DNA of 6,096 nucleotides from an uncultured Clostridia bacterium (GCA_947427325.1 CANEHP010000135.1:1-6096); one strand, 5' to 3'; numbered from the stretch's first letter, positions 1 to 5,393 are shown. Notes: generated by a model not told the origin, from the sequence alone. Program-made: numbers and translations.

Positions 1-54
1 AGCCATGGGACTGCGGCAGATATTGCCGAGGCAGATGACAAGTACTATTATCAT
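1..54 (-). CDS. Low-molecular-weight protein tyrosine phosphatase, N-terminal 18 codons (cut by window start)
   Basis: The first 18 codons read MIIVLVICLGNICRSPMA, a short hydrophobic beta strand followed by the P-loop signature C-x-G-N-x-C-R-S-P of low-molecular-weight protein tyrosine phosphatases (arsenate-reductase-like fold). By family knowledge Cys8 is the nucleophile that forms the phospho-cysteine intermediate and Arg14 binds the phosphate; the enzyme is cytosolic. The start is well fixed: an in-frame TAG lies two codons upstream, and a GGAG (64-67) sits 9 nt before the ATG at 54-52. The gene lies 59 nt downstream of the pseudouridine synthase on the same strand, so it is probably the fourth gene of the two-component operon. 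The rest lies outside the window, so the catalytic Asp (DPY/DPF motif) cannot be checked. The substrate is unknown. Confidence 0.85.
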   Translation of the reverse strand, partial: MIIVLVICLGNICRSPMA

Positions 55-113
55 AAGCTATAACTCCATAGTGCATAAAATATCAAAATAACCTCCGAAT
101 ATGCTTCGAATGG

Positions 114-974
114 CTATAGTGCGCTGTGATCAGGCAGCAAAAACGCCATATCCTTTGGCAGCGGAGCTTTAAACTCCATTTCGGTTTTGATTATGGGGTG
201 AATAAGCTTTATATATCCGCAGTGAAGCGCCTGACGGTTTATTTTTGAACAGTCCCCTCCGTACATCTCGTCGCCCAGCAGGGGGTGACCTATATAAGCC
301 ATATGCACCCTTATCTGATGTGTCCGCCCCGTTTTAAGCGAGATTTCCAGAAAAGTCTTTCCGTCCCACCGGCTTAACGCCTTGTACTCCGTAACCGCAC
401 TTTGTCCGTCCCCACGCACCACACGCTTTATTACGCTGTCGCTTTCCCTTGCAATAGGTGCGTCAACCGTTCCCCGTGCTTCGGTAAGACCGTCACAGAC
501 CGCATAGTACAGCTTTTGGGGACGGTTTCTGCACATTATGGCGGCGGAAAGCTTGTTAAGGGCAATTACGCAGAGTCCCGAGGTGTTTTTATCCAGCCTT
601 GTTACAGCCCTGAAAGCGCACTTCGGAAAAACACCCGCAAAATAATTCGCCAGGGTATCCTCATAATGCCCTATGCTTTGGTGTGTGGGGAGAAAGGGCG
701 GCTTGTTTATAACAGCAATATCATCGTCCGAATATACCGTTTCCACATGGGGGATCTCTCTTGGTACGGCGCTGCATTGCTCATCAGGCAAAACTATCTT
801 AACAACATCGTTTTCCTTTAATATCTGAACAGTAAAAGCGGGACTGCCGTTAATGAACAGTCCCTCTGTTTTTAACATTTTTATAATTTCCCGAGAGCAG
901 CCTATATGGGTAAGCAGTGAGGAAGCCTTTTTCCCGCTGAAGCTTTGATCCGCTGTGTAGTTAAAAGCCCTCAC
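114..974 (-). CDS. RluA-family RNA pseudouridine synthase with S4 domain
   Basis: This 286-residue protein is predicted to isomerise uridine to pseudouridine in structured RNA, most likely rRNA. An S4-like RNA-binding domain spans about residues 16-62 (KKASSLLTHIGCSREII, then LFINGSPA). The catalytic domain follows, with the family motif TRLDKNTSGL at 125-134 (Asp128 the expected catalytic residue), KPPFLPTH at 91-98, and the C-terminal RluA motif GRTHQIRVHM...GHPLLGDEMYGG at 216-240. Size and domain order fit the RluA/C/D class; which member, and therefore which target uridine, cannot be decided here. I chose the GTG at 974-972: the protein then opens MRAFNYTADQ, and AGAGGG lies 8 nt upstream. 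The longer ATG frame from 1079 would only add residues encoded inside the kinase gene. The start overlaps the kinase stop by 14 nt, so translational coupling is likely. Confidence 0.93.
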   Translation of the reverse strand: MRAFNYTADQSFSGKKASSLLTHIGCSREIIKMLKTEGLFINGSPAFTVQILKENDVVKIVLPDEQCSAVPREIPHVETVYSDDDIAVINKPPFLPTHQSIGHYEDTLANYFAGVFPKCAFRAVTRLDKNTSGLCVIALNKLSAAIMCRNRPQKLYYAVCDGLTEARGTVDAPIARESDSVIKRVVRGDGQSAVTEYKALSRWDGKTFLEISLKTGRTHQIRVHMAYIGHPLLGDEMYGGDCSKINRQALHCGYIKLIHPIIKTEMEFKAPLPKDMAFLLPDHSAL

Positions 975-2478
975 TGTTTTTTCCCTCTTTTCTTTTCTGC
1001 GGTTTTCCCTGCTGCGAACCGTGCATTTCAAATTCAAACCAAAATATGCTGCCTTGTCCCGGAGCGCTGTCACAGCCAAACAGGAAGCCGTGGCTTGTTA
1101 AAATTCCCTTTACTATGGAAAGACCTAAGCCTGTTCCCTTGATCGACCGCTTATAGTTTTCCGAACGGTCGATTTTATAGTATCTGTCCCAGATATAGGG
1201 CAGCTTTTCGGGCGGTATGCCGAGTCCCCTGTCTGCCACCTCAAATATTGCGGCAGCGGAGTTTTTTCTGTAAAGCCGTACCGTAACTAGCTTATCGTCG
1301 CCTATATAGTTTATGGCATTATTAACTAAATTGTATACGACCTGCTCAATTTTTTGCTGATCCGCATTTATTATGATTTCGTCCTCCGCCTCTAACCTGA
1401 CCTGATAGTCCTTCATATCGTCAAGAAGGGAAAAACGGCTGATAATCCCTTTTAAATCCTCGGAAAAATCAAATACCGAACGCTCGATCGGCATTACTCC
1501 GCTTTCAAGCTTTGAAAGATTTAAAATATCGCTGACAAGCAAGGTGAGTCTGTCTGTTTCGTCAATAATTACCTGCAAATGTTTTTCACGCTTTTCGGGA
1601 TTGTTTCCGGACAGATCCCTTATCATTTCCGCATAGGCTTTTATCATAGTAAGAGGAGTCCTTAAATCGTGAGACACGTTTGCCATTAAATCTTTCCTGA
1701 GAGTTTCGGTTTTGTTTATCTCATCCGAAGCGGCATTTAAGTTTTTTGTAAGGGTAGCAACTTCGTCATATTCGGTTTTTTTGATTTCCATATGAAAATC
1801 ACCCGTGATCAGCTTGTCCACATTTCTGGAGATTTTCACCAGCGGGTTGGCTATATGGGAGGAGATCATAATGGATATAATGCAGGCAGCCACCAAAACC
1901 ACATTTGAACAGATAAAGGAGAGGGCGTTTATAATGCTCAGGGTAGTGCCTATAGGCTCCGTGTAGCCGAAAATAAAGATATAGGCGAGCACCTCATTAT
2001 TTTTTTTTGCAAAGGTGGCAAGAATAATTCCCTCTGCGTTGTTGTCGTTATCGTCGGTTTTGGTAATGATGGTGTTATCCTTAGCTTCCTCCAGGGCGGA
2101 TTTTATGCTGTCGCCCACATCCCTTACCAATAAGTCGTTGCTCCCCGATTTGGAAGCATATATCGTGCCGTTGTTCACATCGGGAAAATTTATTATAATA
2201 TCAAGCTGATTGGATTGTGCAAGCTTTACAACACGGCTTCTTAAAGTATTGATGCTCTCGATATCATAAGGATTCCAATCCTCCGAGCCGATCCAGGCTT
2301 TTACAGCGCCGGCGCAGCTTTTGTATTCATTGGTTTTGGACATACTGTAAAATACCGGAGTAAGAAAAAGCTGAAAGAAAAGCATCAAAGCCACTGTACC
2401 TAAGGAAAATACCACAAAGGATATCCAAATCCTGAAGCGTATGCTTTTAAAATATTCCTTAACCGTTTCTAAGCTCAT
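961..2478 (-). CDS. Membrane sensor histidine kinase (HAMP, HisKA, HATPase_c)
   Basis: This 505-residue two-component sensor should autophosphorylate and pass phosphate to the regulator encoded just upstream. Order: TM helix about 17-43; extracytoplasmic sensor about 44-170 of no family I recognise; TM helix about 179-206; HAMP about 207-260; HisKA with NVSHDLRTPL (phosphoacceptor His270); HATPase_c with N-box NLVNNAINY (383-391), D-box DRGLGIP (Asp416) and glycine box GTGLGLSIV (448-456). All catalytic motifs are intact. The Lys-rich C-terminal tail, about 18 residues, includes the stretch that overlaps the next gene. Start: ATG at 2478, 2 nt after the regulator stop, with a GAGGCGG-like site upstream. 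A TTG at 2484 overlapping the regulator stop (507 residues) is possible, but its spacing from GAGG is too short. There is no PAS domain between HAMP and HisKA, unlike typical PhoR or WalK. The signal is unknown. Confidence 0.95.
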   Translation of the reverse strand: MSLETVKEYFKSIRFRIWISFVVFSLGTVALMLFFQLFLTPVFYSMSKTNEYKSCAGAVKAWIGSEDWNPYDIESINTLRSRVVKLAQSNQLDIIINFPDVNNGTIYASKSGSNDLLVRDVGDSIKSALEEAKDNTIITKTDDNDNNAEGIILATFAKKNNEVLAYIFIFGYTEPIGTTLSIINALSFICSNVVLVAACIISIMISSHIANPLVKISRNVDKLITGDFHMEIKKTEYDEVATLTKNLNAASDEINKTETLRKDLMANVSHDLRTPLTMIKAYAEMIRDLSGNNPEKREKHLQVIIDETDRLTLLVSDILNLSKLESGVMPIERSVFDFSEDLKGIISRFSLLDDMKDYQVRLEAEDEIIINADQQKIEQVVYNLVNNAINYIGDDKLVTVRLYRKNSAAAIFEVADRGLGIPPEKLPYIWDRYYKIDRSENYKRSIKGTGLGLSIVKGILTSHGFLFGCDSAPGQGSIFWFEFEMHGSQQGKPQKRKEGKNSEGF

Positions 2479-2480
2479 GA

Positions 2481-3152
2481 TCAATCCGCCTCAAACTTAT
2501 AGCCCATACCTCTGAGGGTAACAATATACTTTCTGTAAGGACCCAAATTATTTCTGAGCATTTTAATATGCGTATCTATGGTGCGGTCGTCTCCGAAAAA
2601 GTCATAGCCCCATACCTCCTCCAGCAGCTTGTTGCGTGAAAGGGCAATATTTTTGTTCCTTACCAGGTAAAACAGCAGGTCATATTCCTTTGGAGTGAGA
2701 TTAGCCTTAACTCCGTCAATTTTTACGTCTCTTGAAGTGAAGTTGATCTCCAAGCCCTCAAAGCACACTATATCCGCAGGAGCGTCCACCTGTTTATTTC
2801 TCTTGATAATTGCGTTAATGCGGGCAAGAACCTCTTTTGGAGAAAATGGCTTGACTACATAATCGTCTGCGCCTATTTCAAAGCCAAACAGCTTATCATA
2901 TTCCTCGCCTCTTGCGGAAAGCATAAGTACGGGAGTTTGTTTAAGCTTCCGAATTTCCTTGCAGGCGGAAAAGCCGTCTAAGCGAGGCATCATCACATCT
3001 AAAATTATAATGTCAAATTCCTCCTGCTTTGCAAGCTCCACCGCCTGCATACCGTCCACAGCTTCAACCACCCGGTGACCTTCAAATTCGGCATATTCTC
3101 TAAGAACCTCACGAATCTTCTGTTCATCATCTGCTATAAGTATTTTGTACAT
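2481..3152 (-). CDS. OmpR/PhoB-family DNA-binding response regulator
   Basis: This 223-residue regulator has an N-terminal receiver domain (about 1-118): acidic pocket Asp8/Asp9, phosphoacceptor Asp52 in ILDVMMPRLDG, Ser79 and Lys101 in VVKPFSPKEV. A winged-helix output domain follows (about 126-221) with LTPKEYDLLFYLV, recognition-helix region DDRTIDTHIKMLRNNLG, and wing YIVTLRGMGYKFE. Length and architecture are standard for the family. Start: ATG at 3152 with GGAGG 5 nt upstream. It is the first gene of the operon, with the cognate kinase 2 nt downstream. An 11-bp tandem repeat at 3229-3250 lies about 75 nt upstream and is a good candidate for its own binding site. The receiver resembles many clostridial orphan-named regulators, so neither a specific name nor a regulon can be assigned from sequence alone. 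Confidence 0.96.
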   Translation of the reverse strand: MYKILIADDEQKIREVLREYAEFEGHRVVEAVDGMQAVELAKQEEFDIIILDVMMPRLDGFSACKEIRKLKQTPVLMLSARGEEYDKLFGFEIGADDYVVKPFSPKEVLARINAIIKRNKQVDAPADIVCFEGLEINFTSRDVKIDGVKANLTPKEYDLLFYLVRNKNIALSRNKLLEEVWGYDFFGDDRTIDTHIKMLRNNLGPYRKYIVTLRGMGYKFEAD

Positions 3153-3228
3153 AATAACCTCCGTATTTTGGCGGTATTTTCAGGGAACGAGCTCATACAC
3201 ACCGCAAAAAGTAATAAAGCTGCAATCA

Positions 3229-3250
3229 AATGATTGTGTAATGATTGCGT
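3229..3250. promoter_or_regulatory. 11-bp tandem direct repeat, candidate response-regulator operator
   Basis: AATGATTGTGT (3229-3239) is followed directly by AATGATTGCGT (3240-3250), one mismatch in 11. OmpR/PhoB-family dimers typically bind two direct half-sites one helical turn (11 bp) apart. The pair also overlaps an inverted repeat, CAATCA-AA-TGATTG (3223-3236). On the minus strand the repeats end 10 nt upstream of a weak -10-like TTTATT (3218-3213) with no good -35, as expected for a promoter activated by such a regulator. Autoregulation is an inference. Confidence 0.5.
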
Positions 3251-3255
3251 TAAGT

Positions 3256-3295
3256 AAAAAAATAGTTCAGCTTAGAACTTTTGCCTAAACTGAAC
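3256..3295 (-). terminator. Rho-independent terminator (minus-strand transcripts)
   Basis: An 11-bp stem (3265-3275 with 3285-3295) closes a 9-nt loop and is followed on the minus strand by TATTTTTTT. The single non-Watson-Crick position is C-A on the plus strand but a G-U wobble in minus-strand RNA, and only the minus side has a T tract, so the orientation is clear. It would end transcripts from the DUF896 operon (whose stop is about 380 nt away) or from a small transcript starting between. It also implies that the response regulator has its own promoter within 3153-3255. Confidence 0.75.
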
Positions 3296-3298
3296 CCC

Positions 3299-3317
3299 TT
3301 GCACAATAGCTGTGCAA
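3299..3317. repeat. Perfect 7-bp inverted repeat next to the terminator
   Basis: TTGCACA-ATAGC-TGTGCAA forms a perfect 7-bp stem with a 5-nt loop, 3 nt from the terminator stem. It has no T tract on either side, so it is not a terminator by itself. In minus-strand RNA it would stand directly 5' of the terminator hairpin, giving a tandem-hairpin 3' end. Confidence 0.5.
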
Positions 3318-3358
3318 AATAAAATAAGATTATAATGAAAATGTTGGGAGAGGAAATT

Positions 3359-3427
3359 ATGATTAATGTGTCATTAACCACTGTCAAGATTTCTCTTGAC
3401 AGTTACTACTATACCCTACATTTATGA
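3359..3427 (+). CDS. Possible 22-residue small ORF
   Basis: ATG at 3359 is preceded by GGGAGAGG, with AGAGG ending 5 nt upstream, a good ribosome binding site. The peptide reads MINVSLTTVKISLDSYYYTL then HL, ending at TGA. A TATAAT (3331-3336) lies upstream but lacks a recognisable -35. The 10-bp inverted repeat at 3380-3403 lies inside the frame. I do not recognise the peptide. The binding site is the only real support, and the frame may be chance in regulatory DNA. Confidence 0.15.
   Translation: MINVSLTTVKISLDSYYYTLHL
3380..3403. repeat. 10-bp perfect inverted repeat with TTGACA on both strands
   Basis: ACTGTCAAGA-TTTC-TCTTGACAGT is a perfect 10-bp inverted repeat with a 4-nt centre. Each arm contains the -35 consensus TTGACA, reading outward on the two strands (plus 3396-3401, minus 3387-3382). 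Partner -10 boxes are poor: TATGAT on plus at 21 nt spacing and CATAAT on minus at 20 nt. It may therefore be an operator for a dimeric regulator, a hairpin, or a divergent promoter with atypical spacing. Confidence 0.45.
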
Positions 3428-3431
3428 TAAT

Positions 3432-3454
3432 CTTGTGACAAGCATTTTAAAATG
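3432..3454. repeat. Two adjacent short palindromes
   Basis: CTTGTGACAAG (3432-3442, odd-centred, 5-bp arms) is followed immediately by CATTTTAAAATG (3443-3454, perfect 12-bp palindrome). They could be protein-binding sites in the shared regulatory region, but short AT-rich palindromes also arise by chance. Confidence 0.3.
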
Positions 3455-3477
3455 AGGGGAAAACATCGGAGCTTATA

Positions 3478-3499
3478 AAGCCGTATCTAAGCCGTATCT
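3478..3499. repeat. Exact 11-bp tandem repeat AAGCCGTATCT x2
   Basis: AAGCCGTATCT occurs twice head to tail with no mismatch. The 11-bp period matches one DNA turn, as for direct half-sites of OmpR-family regulators, but the sequence is unrelated to the repeat at 3229-3250. It lies about 330 nt upstream of the response regulator start. Replication slippage is an equally simple explanation. Confidence 0.5.
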
Positions 3500-3517
3500 A
3501 AATATTTATATCCGATA

Positions 3518-3664
3518 ATGCGATGTACCCCCTTTTTGCTAAGGGCAAAAGGCATAGCCTCATCAGGCGGAGAAAAATACCGTCCCTTCGGCGGAATGCA
3601 GTCTTCAAGGCTTTCGGGCGCAGTTATGACAAATTTGCCGAAAAGACGGGTATTTAACCTATAA
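3518..3664 (+). other. GC-richer intergenic block with 48-codon open frame; possible repeat remnant
   Basis: Within AT-rich spacer DNA this block is visibly richer in G+C and stays open for 48 codons from ATG 3518 to TAA 3664. The ATG has no ribosome binding site. The translation (begins MRCTPFLLRAKGIASSGGEK, ends NLPKRRVFNL) is rich in Arg, Ser and Gly, without a hydrophobic core pattern or family motif, so a functional gene is doubtful. It faces the 3' end of the convergent minus-strand gene at 3673. It shares the 10-mer GGCAAAAGGC and the 9-mer GCATAGCCT with the intergenic block near 5155-5335, suggesting both may derive from related dispersed elements. That link is inference. Confidence 0.3.
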
Positions 3665-3672
3665 AAACGCTT

Positions 3673-4761
3673 TTAATTAATGCTGTCCAATTTCTTCTTC
3701 TTGGCAGCCTCCATTTTCATTTCCTCAAGCTGTTCTATCTCGGACTCCATAATTTTCTTAAGCATAGCTCTTACCGGCCTATAACTGGGATTCAGATAAG
3801 CGGAGTTTCTGCTTGTAAGCATTGAACCTCTGTTCTTCAAAAATACGGGCAGCTTAAACTCGGTCACCACGGACTTATCATCGTCGGAATATTTAAAGAT
3901 TCCGTTGCAGTCGCATTTGATGGTTTTTTCCGCCAGATCGCGCTTAAAGGCGGCGTACATTTCCTTGTACAGATCCGTTTTGTCTTTTTTGGGTTTGGAT
4001 TTGGATTTTATAACAACATGGAAATATTTTTCCTTTTCACAGCAGGTATTTACGGTAATGGCGCTTCTTAAGGGAGATAAAGCCAAATGACAATTTAAAA
4101 TATTTCCCACCGCAAGCGCAAAAAGATCAAAGTTGATTTTCGTATAATAATTTCTATCATCCAGCTTACCGTTCAAGCTTCGTTTTATGTCGTTCAGGCA
4201 GTATGCGGCGTCCTTGCATATAACGGACATCAGCAGCGAAACATTACAGTTGACCGTTATAGGCTCCTTCTTGACAAATAATGACTTTGAAAGGGATTCC
4301 ATATCATTTTTCATAGTGGAGAGCATTCTGTTTTGAAAATTGATGATGTCCGTATCCTTGTCAATCTGATCATTTTCCATAAGATCGTTGTTCATATCAA
4401 TCAAGCTGTTTGCCTGCTGCATATAATCTTCAAATACCATCGGATAATAATCGGAAGCGGCGCTGCAGCACAGCATTCTGTAAATCTGATAAACATTTCT
4501 GATGCTGAAGGTGTATGCGTCAACCACACGCTTGCTCCTGTAAATCGGAGTTACGGTCAGCACGGCGGATTCATTTTTATAGAATACTTTAAAATGTGTT
4601 TCGCATAATAACGGCTTGGACTTTATTTCAGAAATGTCAAACTTTTTGAAAAAGTCGCTGTTGCTCCACTGCAAAACAAAATTTTCGTCATAAACAGCGG
4701 AAACGCCGTCTACATTTGAAAGTAAAGATTTTACGCTTTTAAAAATAGGTGCAGATATCAT
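3673..4761 (-). CDS. Degenerate histidine-kinase-like protein (PAS, helical linker, HATPase-like)
   Basis: I do not recognise this 362-residue protein by name. It has no signal peptide or TM helix. Residues about 15-95 look like a PAS domain (VDGVSAVYDENFVLQWSN, ending TPIYRSKRVVDAYTFSIRNV). Residues about 105-165 are helical and resemble a DHp region (NFQNRMLSTMKNDMESLSKS) but lack a phosphoacceptor His. Residues about 165-308 follow the order of a HATPase_c domain: INFDLFALAVGNILNCHLAL fits an N-box, but the Mg-binding Asn is replaced by Cys224, and no DxGxG or GxGLG motif follows before the closing strand SVVTEFKLPV. A charged helical tail (338-358, EQLEEMKMEAAKKKK) ends it. Kinase activity is unlikely; a scaffold, sensor or ligand-binding role is inference. 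The ATG overlaps the upstream DUF896 stop (ATGA), with GGAG 8 nt before it. Confidence 0.8.
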   Translation of the reverse strand: MISAPIFKSVKSLLSNVDGVSAVYDENFVLQWSNSDFFKKFDISEIKSKPLLCETHFKVFYKNESAVLTVTPIYRSKRVVDAYTFSIRNVYQIYRMLCCSAASDYYPMVFEDYMQQANSLIDMNNDLMENDQIDKDTDIINFQNRMLSTMKNDMESLSKSLFVKKEPITVNCNVSLLMSVICKDAAYCLNDIKRSLNGKLDDRNYYTKINFDLFALAVGNILNCHLALSPLRSAITVNTCCEKEKYFHVVIKSKSKPKKDKTDLYKEMYAAFKRDLAEKTIKCDCNGIFKYSDDDKSVVTEFKLPVFLKNRGSMLTSRNSAYLNPSYRPVRAMLKKIMESEIEQLEEMKMEAAKKKKLDSIN

Positions 4762-4997
4762 TTTTTATTCTCCTTATGTTCCTTTAATTTTTCGGCATTG
4801 CGGTCCGAAATTTTTATTTTATTGCCATATTCGTCAATGCAGTATGTGTTTTCCAGCTGAACTGTCAAGCTTCTGCGAAAGCCCTCCCTGTATTCGTTTC
4901 TCAGCGCCTGCTGTTCCGCCCTTTCAGCATTGGTTAATCCCTCTGTTTTGGACTTTCGAGCCAAATAATTTATTCTGTCAATCTTTGTTTTATCCAT
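4758..4997 (-). CDS. DUF896 (YnzC-like) small cytosolic protein
   Basis: This 79-residue protein has the DUF896 pattern: MDKTKIDRINYLARKSKTEG, then LTNAERAEQQALRNEYREGF, then a polar C-terminal half with DEYGNKI. Bacillus subtilis YnzC, the family type, has nearly the same length and the same motif order (N-terminal IxRINxLA, then E-AEQQ-LR-EY--GFR) and folds as a two-helix hairpin. The biochemical role of the family is unknown. I chose ATG 4997 because it matches the family N-terminus and has GAGG 5 nt upstream; the frame stays open to an ATG at 5066, but neither that one nor the intermediate ATG has a binding site. Transcription likely starts near 5082 from the promoter at 5089-5117, giving a leader of about 85 nt. 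Its TGA overlaps the ATG of the PAS/kinase-like gene, so the two are co-translated. Confidence 0.92.
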   Translation of the reverse strand: MDKTKIDRINYLARKSKTEGLTNAERAEQQALRNEYREGFRRSLTVQLENTYCIDEYGNKIKISDRNAEKLKEHKENKK

Positions 4998-5088
4998 TTT
5001 CACCTCTGAGACATTCTGAGACATGGAAATATCGACCATATTTTGTAAAAGTCTAACCTTAAGCATTTAATTTTTTTAACTTTATTAT

Positions 5089-5117
5089 ATAATACACGAT
5101 TTTCTGAAATATTTCAA
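5089..5117 (-). promoter_or_regulatory. Sigma-A-type promoter of the DUF896 operon
   Basis: On the minus strand TTGAAA (5117-5112) is followed after exactly 17 nt by TATTAT (5094-5089). Each box matches the consensus at five of six positions. Transcription would start near 5082, upstream of the DUF896 start at 4997. A perfect TATAAT (5089-5084) overlaps the -10 but would need a 22-nt spacer. Confidence 0.75.
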
Positions 5118-5154
5118 GTAAATTTAATAATTTTGTTTAAAAACATCATTTTTT

Positions 5155-5335
5155 TGTCTTCAGCTTTTGGCAAAAGGCGGGAAACTTGTGCGTTCTTTGG
5201 CAGTATAACCGCCTGCCGAAGCCCAATGAGCATAGCCTTGGTTTTTCATGAATTGGGAGTCAAAATCAAAACCCCGGGGCTCCGCCGATTCGGGATTCCC
5301 CAAACCAAAACCCCAACGAAAATTAAAACATTCAG
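5155..5335. other. GC-richer intergenic block, possible dispersed-repeat remnant
   Basis: Together with its AT-rich flanks this fills the 246-nt gap between the two divergent promoters. The block is sharply GC-richer than its edges. It contains an imperfect GC-rich inverted repeat (about 5275-5300, outer arms GGGG and CCCC around CCGATTCGG) flanked by near-identical CAAAACCCC on both sides. Two plus frames stay open for more than 80 nt, including a 68-codon one from 5133, but there is no ribosome binding site and the translations show no protein-like pattern. It shares GGCAAAAGGC and GCATAGCCT with the block at 3518-3664. A non-coding repeat or a decayed gene fragment are both possible. Confidence 0.3.
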
Positions 5336-5363
5336 TTAAATTTATGATATAAAAATTAAAATT

Positions 5364-5393
5364 TTGACATAGACATTTTTACATAATGATAAA
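5364..5393 (+). promoter_or_regulatory. Candidate promoter of the lichenase gene
   Basis: A perfect -35 TTGACA (5364-5369) is followed after 18 nt by GATAAA (5388-5393), or after 17 nt by TGATAA. The -10 is weak (four of six). Transcription would start near 5400, leaving a leader of about 235 nt before the lichenase ATG. Confidence 0.45.

Noticed and set aside
1..63. Plus-strand frame ending at TAA 61-63 that reads SHGTAADIAEADDKYYYHKL, superficially like HGTAxDIA of PdxA-type dehydrogenases.
   Set aside because: The opposite strand encodes the phosphatase signature CLGNICRSP with a start and ribosome binding site, so this is its antisense shadow.
402..821. 139-codon plus-strand frame.
   Set aside because: Antisense to the clear pseudouridine synthase; no family motif or binding site.
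975..1079. Extension of the pseudouridine synthase to an upstream ATG (321 residues).
   Set aside because: The extra 35 residues lie inside the kinase gene, are basic and non-conserved in look, and the GTG at 974 has a proper AGAGGG site.
3161..3182. Imperfect 11-bp repeat (CCGTATTTTGG then CGGTATTTTCA) overlapping the regulator's ribosome binding site.
   Set aside because: Eight of 11 matches in a short AT-rich stretch; not distinguishable from chance.
3573..3594. Possible minus-strand terminator (CCGCC-GAAGG-GACGG, then TATTTTT) nearer the pseudokinase stop.
   Set aside because: Only three contiguous outer pairs plus one inner pair with a mismatch between; too weak to call.
4998..5066. 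Extension of the DUF896 protein to ATG 5066 (102 residues).
   Set aside because: No ribosome binding site precedes it, and the family N-terminus begins at MDKTKIDRIN.
5133..5339. 68-codon plus-strand frame as a gene.
   Set aside because: No ribosome binding site, starts in AT-rich promoter DNA, and the translation lacks domain-like features; treated as part of a possible repeat block.
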